IMG/VR virus record: IMGVR_UViG_3300025889_000363 | Coordinates: 1-37,167 of that record | Length of the DNA: 37,167 nucleotides | Origin: a virus | Strand: one strand, 5' to 3' | In this document: positions 30,901 through 37,167 of the stretch, piece after piece | Layout of the letters: every line of letters starts with the position of its first letter | Position numbering within the stretch: the first letter of the stretch is position 1 | Notes under the pieces: generated by a model | Databases searched by the model: none | Told to the model about the DNA's origin: nothing | What the model saw: the letters and a program-made list of their open reading frames with translations, nothing else | Program-made: the position numbers and the translations under genes

Positions 30901-31615
30901 ACACGACTCAGATGCAAGTAATGACGCAAAATTAAGAAAGGTTAGGCATAAATACGGTGCTAGTGGATACGCTGTTTATTGGTACTGTCTTGAGTTAGTG
31001 GCAAGGAATGTTGACAAGCATAATCTAACATTTGAGCTAGAGCATGACGCTGAATTAATAGCTGATGATTTTAAGTTATCGCATGATCTTGTCCAAGAAA
31101 TGATGATGTTTATGGTTAATATCGGACTATTTGAAAATTCACAAGGAGTAATAACTTGCTTAAAGATGGCATCGAGAACAGACGAATATACTTATAAGAT
31201 AATCAAGAACTTAACGAGTGTCCCGACAGTGTCCCGACAAAATCCAGAAAAGTCCGAGTTAATAGAAGAGAAGAGAAGAGAAGAGAACAGAACAGAACAG
31301 ATTAATACTAACACTGGAAAACCAAAGCGGACGGTTTTTAAAAAACCATCCATTGCAGACGTTAAAGAATATTGTTTACTTAGAAGCAACGCAGTTGATG
31401 CAGAGCGTTTTTTTGATTACTACGAGTCAAACGGCTGGAAAGTAGGCAAAAATTCAATGAAGGACTGGAAAGCATCAGTCAGAACATGGGAGAAGAACAA
31501 TGACACACGAGGCAAGCAAGGAATATCTGCAAAACCTGATAATTCAGCAACAAGACACCACGACAGACTTAAGGCTCAGTACGCAAAAGCTATTGCCGAT
31601 GAGCTGGGTGATTAA
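30887..31615 (+). CDS. Replication initiation protein (DUF4373 / replisome organiser-like)
   Basis: From ATG 30887 (GGGGGT upstream) the 242-residue product begins MKWFKHDSDASNDAKLRKV, then a KYGASGYAVYWYCLELVA segment. This is the winged-helix start of DUF4373/Lin1244-like proteins that bind phage origins. A charged linker (encoded by pentanucleotide repeats) leads to a C-terminal part with KPSIADVKEYCLLR and RFFDYYESNGWKVGK, a module often found in phage replication proteins. It may recruit the host helicase with the next gene product. It overlaps the next gene by 17 bases. Confidence 0.8.
   Translation: MKWFKHDSDASNDAKLRKVRHKYGASGYAVYWYCLELVARNVDKHNLTFELEHDAELIADDFKLSHDLVQEMMMFMVNIGLFENSQGVITCLKMASRTDEYTYKIIKNLTSVPTVSRQNPEKSELIEEKRREENRTEQINTNTGKPKRTVFKKPSIADVKEYCLLRSNAVDAERFFDYYESNGWKVGKNSMKDWKASVRTWEKNNDTRGKQGISAKPDNSATRHHDRLKAQYAKAIADELGD
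31265..31299 (+). repeat. Pentanucleotide repeat tract inside the replication gene
   Basis: Four copies of GAAGA followed by three of GAACA, encoding the charged linker EKRREENRTEQ. The unit is not a multiple of three, so gain or loss of one copy would shift the frame before the C-terminal module. Confidence 0.85.
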
Positions 31616-31943
31616 ACTGTTTAGTAAGTTCCAAGTTATTTATAGCCATAAATGGCTCTCAGCGATTGATACAGACGATTTATTGCAGTTAGCTATGCAG
31701 GAGTGGCGGGAGAGGTTAAACGGGCTGTCAGGCGAAGAAATAGCACATGGTCTTAAAAATCTGCCTGCTGGGTGGCCTCCGACTCCGATGGAGTTTAGAG
31801 AATTATGCCAATCAGTTACCGCCGCTTGCCATAGGCCGTTTGATAAGAGTCGAGCATTAGAGCTTAAAGCTGACAAGGAACTAGCGAAGGCAGAAAAAGA
31901 AAAAATACTATTAATTTTAAAAAAAGGAACACAAGATGAATGA
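31599..31943 (+). CDS. Helicase-loader-like protein (P-like)
   Basis: I start it at ATG 31599, giving 114 residues; the longer frame from 31500 lies inside the upstream gene. The core KFQVIYSHKWLSAIDTDDLL, then a LAMQEWRERLNGLSGEEI helix and a WPPTPMEFRELCQ end, matches the pattern of phage P-like replication proteins that act on the host helicase. It follows the origin-binding gene, as P follows O in lambda. The basic tail (AEKEKILLILKK) is typical. No strong ribosome site; coupling is likely. Confidence 0.7.
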   Translation: MSWVIKLFSKFQVIYSHKWLSAIDTDDLLQLAMQEWRERLNGLSGEEIAHGLKNLPAGWPPTPMEFRELCQSVTAACHRPFDKSRALELKADKELAKAEKEKILLILKKGTQDE

Positions 31944-32229
31944 TTTTGATCTAGACAATGAGCTATACGGTGTATATGATATTCCAGCTATAACAGGAAG
32001 CTCTCCCTTCAGCCGAGCCAACAAAAAACGACGCGAGCCGCAATGGTCAATTAAAGACTTAGCAGAATATGCTGGCGTAGGAATAGAAACAATAAGACGC
32101 AGGCTAAAAATTGACGACAACAGGCCATCACCAAGCAACCTGCACAAAAGAAACACACTGAAATATAACAAATCAGAGCTTATAGCATGGCATGAGCAAT
32201 ATATTGTTAATTTTAAAACATTAAAATAA
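31936..32229 (+). CDS. Excisionase- or MerR-like HTH protein
   Basis: The 97-residue protein has PQWSIKDLAEYAGVGIETIR, a winged-helix motif of the excisionase/MerR type, then LKYNKSELIAWHEQY, which fits the wing and helix. GGAAC precedes the ATG. Because no integrase is in the window, a transcription regulator role is likelier than excision. It is the last gene before the next promoter. Confidence 0.7.
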   Translation: MNDFDLDNELYGVYDIPAITGSSPFSRANKKRREPQWSIKDLAEYAGVGIETIRRRLKIDDNRPSPSNLHKRNTLKYNKSELIAWHEQYIVNFKTLK

Positions 32230-32242
32230 CTAATATTTTTGC

Positions 32243-32271
32243 TTGCAATTTATTTAATTATAAATTATTAT
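32243..32271 (+). promoter_or_regulatory. Rightward promoter before the nin-type genes
   Basis: TTGCAA (32243-32248) and TATTAT (32266-32271) with a 17-base spacer in AT-rich DNA. It resembles the leftward promoter at 28066-28094 beyond the boxes (TTGCAATTTA). It should drive the NinB-like to phosphoesterase genes. Confidence 0.7.
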
Positions 32272-32314
32272 CGGGTTAAGTTAATTGTTTAACCAACTTT
32301 TTTAGGAGATTTTA

Positions 32315-32746
32315 ATGACTTATGAATTTGACGGTAGAGCGTTCTGGATTGAGAACGAGCAACAGAGATTAAACGCTGGTTATACAGTCAAAAACCTGCC
32401 AGTTAAACACGGTTATATTGTAAAGATTGAGAGAAAAAAGCAATCAAGAACAAACCCGCAAAATAACGCGCTGCATTTGTATTTTGATATGCTGGGCGAT
32501 GTGCTTAATGAGTCAGGCCAAGATAAAAAAATAGTATTTAGTAAGATGAAAGAAGGCGTTTTTATCGAATGGGATAAGGAATCAGTCAAGAATGATTTAT
32601 TTAAACCAATAATGAAAGCAGTCACGGGTAAAACAAGCACAGCAAAATTAACTAAAGATGAAATAAGCAAACTGTATGAAGTATTAAATCGATTCACTGC
32701 TGAGAGGCTTGGCGTATCGGTTGGGTTTCCGAGTGAGGAGTTATAA
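32315..32746 (+). CDS. NinB-like / conserved early phage protein
   Basis: The 143-residue protein has SRTNPQNNALHLYFDMLGDV, then a VKNDLFKPIMKAV segment and a C-terminal LYEVLNRFTAERLGV and FPSEEL. The Q-N-x-A-L-H motif is shared by a group of phage proteins often found beside NinG and loosely called NinB-like. Lambda NinB binds single-stranded DNA in recombination. I am sure of the family pattern but not of the function. An AGGAG precedes the ATG, and ninG follows immediately. Confidence 0.65.
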   Translation: MTYEFDGRAFWIENEQQRLNAGYTVKNLPVKHGYIVKIERKKQSRTNPQNNALHLYFDMLGDVLNESGQDKKIVFSKMKEGVFIEWDKESVKNDLFKPIMKAVTGKTSTAKLTKDEISKLYEVLNRFTAERLGVSVGFPSEEL

Positions 32747-33283
32747 ATGTCTAAAAAATGCAAGAATTGCGGCGAATCATTCGAGCCTTTTATGTCTACT
32801 CAAAAAGTCTGCGGCTTTACGTGTGCGGTCAAAGTTGGAAAAGAACAGACTGAGAAAAAAACAGAGAAAGCATTTAAAAAAAGAAGGCAAGCGTTAAAAA
32901 ATAGAGCGCAATGGCTCAAGGAGGCGCAGCAGGCGTTTAATGAGTTTATTAGAGAGCGAGACAAGGGCAAGCCGTGTATATCATGCGACAAGATGGATGG
33001 CGGCGGGCATCAAAGACATGCTTCACATTATCGAAGCGTTGGCGCTTGTTCTTCATTGCGGTTTAATACATGGAATGTTCACGCATCATGTGCAACGTGT
33101 AATTCAGTATTAAGCGGTAATTTAATTGAGTATAGGATTAGATTACGATTAAAGCTAGGTGATGAACGGGTTGAGTGGCTAGAAAATCAAAACGAAATAG
33201 TCAGATATGATATTGAATATGCTAGAAGAGTTAAAGCTATTTTTAAAAAGAGAACGCGAATTTATAGGAGATTATTGAGATGA
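32747..33283 (+). CDS. ninG: NinG/Rap recombination nuclease
   Basis: The 178-residue protein starts with a zinc-type motif: C5-x2-C8 and C22-x3-C26 (KKCKNCGESFEPF, then QKVCGFTCA). A basic coiled coil follows, then GKPCISCDKMDG, ASHYRS and HASCATCNSVLSG, the NinG pattern. Lambda Rap/NinG is a structure-specific nuclease that cuts recombination junctions. It matches the ERF/exonuclease/SSB set on the other strand. It directly abuts the preceding gene. Confidence 0.9.
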   Translation: MSKKCKNCGESFEPFMSTQKVCGFTCAVKVGKEQTEKKTEKAFKKRRQALKNRAQWLKEAQQAFNEFIRERDKGKPCISCDKMDGGGHQRHASHYRSVGACSSLRFNTWNVHASCATCNSVLSGNLIEYRIRLRLKLGDERVEWLENQNEIVRYDIEYARRVKAIFKKRTRIYRRLLR

Positions 33284-33307
33284 TTAATTTAATGTTAGGA
33301 GATTGCC

Positions 33308-33859
33308 ATGACAGCTAAAATAGTAGACCTTCCACCGCTGGATTATTTAAGGGAAATCTTAGATTATAATCCTGAGACTGGTGTGCTTACTTGGCGAGCT
33401 AGACCGATAGAGCATTTTAAAAGCCTAAGTTCTTGTAGGACATGGAATACTAGGTATGCGGGGGTCGAGGCTGGCGGGGTGGGAGGTGGCGGTTATAAAC
33501 GCATAAGAATTGATTCTATACGGTATCAAGCACACCGAATCGCCTACTTTATGCATCACGGAGTAGAGCCAGATAATATTGACCATATAAACCACGATAG
33601 GGTGGATAATAGGATTGAAAATTTACGCAGTGTGAGTCACCAAAAAAACTCTAAAAACCAATCCATAGCCAAGAATAACACTTCTGGCGTTACAGGTGTT
33701 AGCCTGAACAAACATGCTGGTAAATGGCTGGCGCAAATAAAAGTTAATGGTAAAAGCAGGTATCTAGGTTTTTTTGATAGTTTTTCAGATGCAGTAATTA
33801 CTAGGAAGCTAGCAGAGATTAAGTACGGATTTCACGCCAATCATGGTAAAGACGTTTAA
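33308..33859 (+). CDS. HNH endonuclease with AP2 DNA-binding domain
   Basis: Residues about 60-110 hold the HNH core: YQAHRIAYFMHHG, then a NIDHINHDRVDNRIENLR segment. Residues 120-170 form an AP2-type domain (SGVTGVSLNKHAGKWLAQIK, then YLGFFDSFSDAV). This fusion is typical of free-standing homing endonucleases in phages. It sits in its own slot between ninG and the phosphoesterase with 15-25 bases on each side, so it may be a late arrival. No intron is evident nearby. Confidence 0.9.
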   Translation: MTAKIVDLPPLDYLREILDYNPETGVLTWRARPIEHFKSLSSCRTWNTRYAGVEAGGVGGGGYKRIRIDSIRYQAHRIAYFMHHGVEPDNIDHINHDRVDNRIENLRSVSHQKNSKNQSIAKNNTSGVTGVSLNKHAGKWLAQIKVNGKSRYLGFFDSFSDAVITRKLAEIKYGFHANHGKDV

Positions 33860-33874
33860 TAAATGGAGCTACAA

Positions 33875-35065
33875 ATGGACTATAAAAAATTAAAAGAGTT
33901 TTCAATAACGCCAGAGCAGGCTATGTTATGTGATGCAATGGTTGAGACTAATGGCAAATTAAGAGCGGCGGCTAAGTTGCTCGGCAAGTCACACTCAACA
34001 CTTCACGACACGCGCAAGCGATTAATAGAGCGAGCAGCGAGAGCGGGATATGCGCCAGACCATGATATGACAAAAACCACTCCCACAGGTTATCACGTTA
34101 GAGGAATATCTACTCTATACGATGAGGCTGGAAACCTTAAGATACAGTGGGTGAAGACTAGCGTGGATGCCGCGCAACAAGAGGAGAATATCAAAGACTA
34201 TATAAAAGGGCTTTGTCAAGAAATAACGCCTATAAAACCAACAGAGTTCGAGAAAAACAAAGCGGTAACGCCTGACTTATTAACCGCTATATTTATCGGT
34301 GATGCTCATATCGGAATGTATGCCTACGGCAAAGAAACGAAACATAGTGATTTTGACAGCGATATTGCAACCGAGCAATTAAGAACAGCAATTGATTATT
34401 TAGTGGATAAAGCAGAGTCCACTGAAACAGCTTTATTAGTTGATGTAGGCGATTATATGCATGCTAACGGGCAGAGTAACACAACGTACAAAGGAACGCC
34501 GTTAGATGTAGATACAAGGCACGATGCAGTAATGAAAAAAGCGGCAATGTGCATGAGATATATGATTGATAGAATGTTGCAGAAGTTTCCAAAGGTTGTT
34601 GTTGTTATTGCGAAAGGCAATCATAATACCGATTCTGCTGGCGCTATTAGATTAGCTATAGAATTTTATTATAGCCGTGAATATCGAGTTAATGTTTTAG
34701 ATACTCACGGATTTTACCACTACATTGAATACGGTCAATGGCTATTGGGTATTCATCATGGCGATAAGCAAAAACCAGAATCACTAGCGGGAAGCATGGC
34801 CAGAGATATGTCTGCGGCATGGGGAAGAACAACGAGTAGGATGTGGTGCGTTGGGCATTTTCACAAAGAACAGGTCAAGACTCTCCCGGGCGTTAAATAT
34901 AAAGTCTTTGCTGCGCTTCCTCCTCCTGATAGCTGGCATGCTTCGCAAGGTTATTTAGGTGATGGCGAAATGGAGATGCTGACGTTCAGAAAATCAGGCG
35001 GCCTTTATAGTTCGCATGTATATTCTATTCCGCAACCAATGCATGATCCTGATGTTACAATTTAA
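33875..35065 (+). CDS. HTH-calcineurin-like phosphoesterase
   Basis: From ATG 33875 (GGAG six bases upstream) the 396-residue product has an N-terminal HTH (about residues 10-55, RAAAKLLGKSHSTLHDTRK). The metallophosphoesterase set follows: FIGDAHIG, VGDYMHANG, AKGNHNTD, IHHGDK and GHFHKEQ. These five motifs hold two metal ions and a nucleotide or phosphate ester. Calcineurin-like enzymes in phages act on proteins, nucleotides or DNA ends. The HTH suggests DNA ends or a DNA-bound target. It is the last gene before the late promoter. Confidence 0.85.
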   Translation: MDYKKLKEFSITPEQAMLCDAMVETNGKLRAAAKLLGKSHSTLHDTRKRLIERAARAGYAPDHDMTKTTPTGYHVRGISTLYDEAGNLKIQWVKTSVDAAQQEENIKDYIKGLCQEITPIKPTEFEKNKAVTPDLLTAIFIGDAHIGMYAYGKETKHSDFDSDIATEQLRTAIDYLVDKAESTETALLVDVGDYMHANGQSNTTYKGTPLDVDTRHDAVMKKAAMCMRYMIDRMLQKFPKVVVVIAKGNHNTDSAGAIRLAIEFYYSREYRVNVLDTHGFYHYIEYGQWLLGIHHGDKQKPESLAGSMARDMSAAWGRTTSRMWCVGHFHKEQVKTLPGVKYKVFAALPPPDSWHASQGYLGDGEMEMLTFRKSGGLYSSHVYSIPQPMHDPDVTI

Positions 35066-35078
35066 TTAATTAAATCTA

Positions 35079-35107
35079 TTGCAATATAGTTAATGTAGGA
35101 GTAATAT
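35079..35107 (+). promoter_or_regulatory. Late promoter within an inverted repeat
   Basis: TTGCAA (35079-35084) and TAATAT (35102-35107) with a 17-base spacer. All genes from here run rightward through the map junction to the lysozyme, so this is the best candidate for the late promoter. The -10 box lies in the loop of a perfect inverted repeat. Confidence 0.65.
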
Positions 35108-35126
35108 AATATCCTACATTAACTAT
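35086..35126. promoter_or_regulatory. Perfect 15-bp inverted repeat around the late promoter
   Basis: Arms 35086-35100 and 35112-35126 (ATAGTTAATGTAGGA and its exact complement) with an 11-base spacer that contains most of the -10 box. As DNA it is an ideal operator. In read-through RNA it forms a long hairpin just before the next ribosome site. There is no T-run, so it is not an intrinsic terminator. Confidence 0.8.
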
Positions 35127-35138
35127 TTGGAGGCAGTA

Positions 35139-35363
35139 ATGAGTGATAAAGAATATATTTTAAGTCTTGAGCGCGATAATATTAAGTTACGTGCAAAAGC
35201 AATAAGATCAGGGGTTGAGAACCAGAAATTGAGAGCTATAATTGATGATCAGGTTCAAGCAATGGCAATTGCTGATGTTGAGTGCAGACGTTTTTTTGAT
35301 ATTCCGAGCATTTATCAAACGGTTTTAAGTGAAGCGATAAAAGGATCTAATTATGAAAACTAG
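35139..35363 (+). CDS. Small coiled-coil protein, first late gene
   Basis: From ATG 35139 (GGAGG five bases upstream) the 74-residue product is charged and helical (YILSLERDNIKLRAKAIR, then a NQKLRAIIDDQVQAM coil), ending near a FFDIPSIYQTV segment. I know no family. It overlaps the exported gene by eleven bases. It lies next to the late promoter, and a role in regulation is possible but unsupported. Confidence 0.65.
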   Translation: MSDKEYILSLERDNIKLRAKAIRSGVENQKLRAIIDDQVQAMAIADVECRRFFDIPSIYQTVLSEAIKGSNYEN

Positions 35364-35709
35364 CTATTTAATTGTGTTATTATTCCCATTTATTTTAACG
35401 GCGCAAGCGGAGGAAAATACACCAGAAAAACAACTTCAAATGATTTGTACAGCAAAAGCTCACATGGCAAAAGCAGTCCAAGATGTAAGAATTGAGACGG
35501 GTGACGATTGGGTGGAGTTCCACCGTAAAACAAAGCAATCATACAAGATAGACGCAGGGCTTGAGGCGCTTCTTTATATTGCAGACTTTGTTTATCATTA
35601 TGTGCCAGTTGAGATGGACTCTAGCGAGGTTTATGACCGCACCATAAACGGTTGTGTCATGGATTTTTTAAACAAAAAAGATGATAACGTTATAAAGCTA
35701 TTATCTTAA
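35353..35709 (+). CDS. Exported small protein
   Basis: The 118-residue product has a clear signal peptide: basic start MKTSY, a hydrophobic run (LIVLLFPFILT) and an AQA cleavage site near residue 19. The mature part has two Cys (MICTAKAH and NGCVMDF), which could pair in the periplasm. Function is unknown to me. Possible roles are lysis control or blocking entry of other phages. The ATG lies inside the preceding gene. Its last 57 codons, with the stop, are repeated at the left edge (3-173). Confidence 0.7.
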   Translation: MKTSYLIVLLFPFILTAQAEENTPEKQLQMICTAKAHMAKAVQDVRIETGDDWVEFHRKTKQSYKIDAGLEALLYIADFVYHYVPVEMDSSEVYDRTINGCVMDFLNKKDDNVIKLLS

Positions 35710-35720
35710 TGGGAGTTAAA

Positions 35721-36263
35721 ATGATTATTCAAGATGATTATATTGATAACCGAATAAATAGCATGACTGACTGTTGTGGAGAGTCTGTTTTTTCATTAGG
35801 TAGCTTAACGAAGGAAAACTGGCAAGATACGTTGTCACGGGTTAAGCTTAACTGGAATGCATCATTACTTGCTGATAATTCAAGATTTAAGATGTTTGAT
35901 GGATTGTCAAGGGTTTTATACCTTGAAATAGACCCTGAAATTATTCATCTTGCGACACCTAAAGCCAAGAAAGACCTATCGAACGCATTGGGTTCATTTA
36001 TCGGGATCACTATTGATGAAATTGTTGTTTCTGGTGCTTTAGATGTTGATGACCATGCAGAATCAGCACTAAATACTCAGATAGGTGGAGATCACTACAA
36101 GAACTTAAAGATACAACCAGTGCAATATATTTACGCTAACAATATTCCATTCGTTGAAGGATGCATAATAAAGTATGCTACAAGATGGAAAAACAAGGGC
36201 GGCGTAAAAGATTTAGAGAAGATAATACATTTTACAAAACTATTAATTGAGATGGAGAAATAA
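35721..36263 (+). CDS. DUF3310-domain protein, second copy
   Basis: Copy of the gene at 186-728 with about seven amino-acid changes, such as A to T, S to P and G to D in the N-terminal part and V to A in the domain. I start it at ATG 35721 after GGGAG; the ATG at 35709 overlaps the upstream stop and is not the start used in the left copy. The DUF3310 motifs are unchanged. Confidence 0.8.
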   Translation: MIIQDDYIDNRINSMTDCCGESVFSLGSLTKENWQDTLSRVKLNWNASLLADNSRFKMFDGLSRVLYLEIDPEIIHLATPKAKKDLSNALGSFIGITIDEIVVSGALDVDDHAESALNTQIGGDHYKNLKIQPVQYIYANNIPFVEGCIIKYATRWKNKGGVKDLEKIIHFTKLLIEMEK

Positions 36264-36267
36264 ATTA

Positions 36268-36408
36268 ATGATGAATCCGAGTAACGGAAAGGGATCAAAG
36301 CAACGAAAGACAGATAAAAAGAAGTATAATGACGAGTACGATAGAATTTTCGGCAAGAAGGAGAATAAAGATGAGCATAACAGTTCTAATGATAACGGCG
36401 GCGCTTGA
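36268..36408 (+). CDS. Small basic phage protein, short form
   Basis: This is the short version of the gene at 733-1038: 46 residues with a single DRIFGKKENKD motif. It shows the state with one 34-bp unit. The deletion is in frame, and both forms end in the same NSSNDNGGA tail. The short form resembles other phages' GKGS...DRIFGK proteins more closely than the long one does. Confidence 0.6.
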   Translation: MMNPSNGKGSKQRKTDKKKYNDEYDRIFGKKENKDEHNSSNDNGGA

Positions 36409-36451
36409 GGTTACTTTGTTATTAATCGGTATGTTTAACAGAGCATTTTAA
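36371..36451 (+). CDS. 26-residue hydrophobic mini-protein, second copy
   Basis: Counterpart of the frame at 1001-1081, with S for D at position 2 and T for A at position 14. AAGGAG site, stop abutting terS. Confidence 0.6.
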   Translation: MSITVLMITAALEVTLLLIGMFNRAF

Positions 36452-36928
36452 ATGCCAAGATATAACAAGGAGGCATTACTAGCGGATTATTACACTGGGC
36501 TTTATACGGTGAGAGAATTATCTGATAGGCATGGTATATCTAAATCAACAGTGAGCAATATCACGAAGGGCATTGAAAAGAAGAATGCTGATATCGTGGA
36601 CAAAAAAGTATCTATTATTCAAGCGACTAAAGATCTGGATGGACAAGAACTGGACGCAATTGACCGCGCTGTCCAGTTTAAGTCTGCTTTATTAGGTGAT
36701 ATTGAACGTTTTAGTAATAGAGCAATGCAGAAGGCCAATGATTTAATTGCCAACTCTGATAGCGGTCAAGATTTTAATGCGGTCATAACTGGTGTTGATA
36801 GGTTATCGATACTGAATAAGATTAATGACAGACACGCACCGCCAGCTAATATACAGCAGAACACTCAAAATAATACAGTTGCGCGGGTAACGTTTAGAAG
36901 GGCAACGAAAGCAGATAGAGATGACTGA
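36452..36928 (+). CDS. terS: Terminase small subunit, second copy
   Basis: Copy of 1082-1558 with about two dozen base changes but only three amino-acid changes that I see (V to I, N to D, A to S). This pattern shows selection on the protein and supports natural strain variation between the two ends. Confidence 0.85.
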   Translation: MPRYNKEALLADYYTGLYTVRELSDRHGISKSTVSNITKGIEKKNADIVDKKVSIIQATKDLDGQELDAIDRAVQFKSALLGDIERFSNRAMQKANDLIANSDSGQDFNAVITGVDRLSILNKINDRHAPPANIQQNTQNNTVARVTFRRATKADRDD

Positions 36929-37167
36929 GGAGTTTGTTGATTTAGAGATACCGCTTACTTCGGCGCAGGAGCGGTTTGTTTTTACTGAGTCTAAATATCC
37001 GGCTATTATTGGTGGATTAGGCAGCGGCAAGACGCAAGGCGGGACTATGCGAATAGTTACGTTGTTATTAGAAGATCGTGGATGTAATTGCGCTTATTAC
37101 ATGCCAACGTATGATTTGTTGTTGTTGAGGGCTTTACCTGGAATCCAAGCTGATTTAGACTTGATGG
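36921..37167 (+). CDS. terL: Terminase large subunit, 5' fragment at right edge
   Basis: First 82 codons of the gene at 1551-2807, cut by the window end. It includes the Walker A motif GGLGSGKT. All base differences I see from the left copy are silent. Confidence 0.9.
   Translation, partial: MTEEFVDLEIPLTSAQERFVFTESKYPAIIGGLGSGKTQGGTMRIVTLLLEDRGCNCAYYMPTYDLLLLRALPGIQADLDLM

Larger units (their letters stand above)
35537..37167. repeat. Terminal overlap, right copy
   Basis: Second copy of 1-1797, lacking the 165 bp between the two 34-bp units and one further A before the DUF3310 start. Substitutions are spread through all genes. Frames are intact throughout. Confidence 0.9.

Noticed and set aside
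31500-31598. Longer start for the P-like gene
   Set aside because: The segment overlaps the C-terminal part of the replication initiator by more than 100 bases and shows no family pattern. ATG 31599 gives the normal gene overlap.
1-37167. Diversity-generating retroelement, tRNA genes, CRISPR array, integrase or att site
   Set aside because: I looked for reverse transcriptase motifs, template/variable repeat pairs, cloverleaf structures, regular spaced repeats and tyrosine or serine integrase signatures and saw none.
35537-37167. True direct terminal repeat of a linear phage genome
   Set aside because: Terminal repeats of one virion are identical. These copies differ by several percent and a 165-bp indel.

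Overview
The window is an almost complete genome of a tailed, siphovirus-like phage. One genome unit is about 35.5 kb: positions 1-1797 match 35537-37167, so the window runs slightly more than once around a circular or circularly permuted map. The two copies of the overlap are not identical (roughly 96% by eye, plus a 165-bp indel). Dense packing, overlapping starts and stops, AT-rich DNA, GGAG-type ribosome sites and sigma70-like promoters fit a phage of a Gram-negative host. NinG, ERF, a YqaJ nuclease and SSB suggest a gammaproteobacterium. I cannot name the host. I see no integrase, tRNA gene, CRISPR array or DNA polymerase.

Region 1 (35079 to the right end, continuing at 1-6985, rightward): a promoter inside a perfect 15-bp inverted repeat, two small genes (one exported), a DUF3310 protein, two very small ORFs, terminase small and large subunits, a DUF4055-type portal, and a MuF head protein with a C-terminal HExxH metallopeptidase-like domain. 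Region 2 (7036-14182): scaffold, P22-like coat, small head or decoration proteins, a protein with fifteen 22-residue repeats, and head-tail connector genes. Region 3 (14189-25576): tail tube, chaperone G and G-T joined by a clear -1 frameshift signal, tape measure, a DUF2460 / DUF2163 / NlpC / hub tail tip like those of gene transfer agents and many lambdoid siphophages, a fibre and a beta-propeller protein. Region 4 (25623-26818): lysis genes, including a T4-type lysozyme.

Region 5 (30234 down to 26815, leftward) holds two operons. The first carries small genes, ERF, YqaJ exonuclease and SSB, a recombination set, and ends at an intrinsic terminator. The second has its own promoter and carries three small unknown genes followed by a gene with two helix-turn-helix-like repeats. 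Region 6 (30318-35065, rightward) starts from a promoter back-to-back with the ERF/SSB promoter: a Cro-like gene with its own terminator, a second HTH gene, two replication-initiation or helicase-loader candidates, an excisionase-like HTH protein, a NinB-like gene, NinG, an HNH-AP2 endonuclease and an HTH-calcineurin phosphoesterase.

The logic is lambdoid: a divergent early switch, recombination leftward, replication leading into Nin-type functions rightward, then a late operon across the map junction. The points most worth a second look are the late-promoter dyad, the frameshift signal with its hairpin, the MuF-metallopeptidase, the propeller-like insertion in the tail hub, the small leftward operon, and the diverged terminal overlap.
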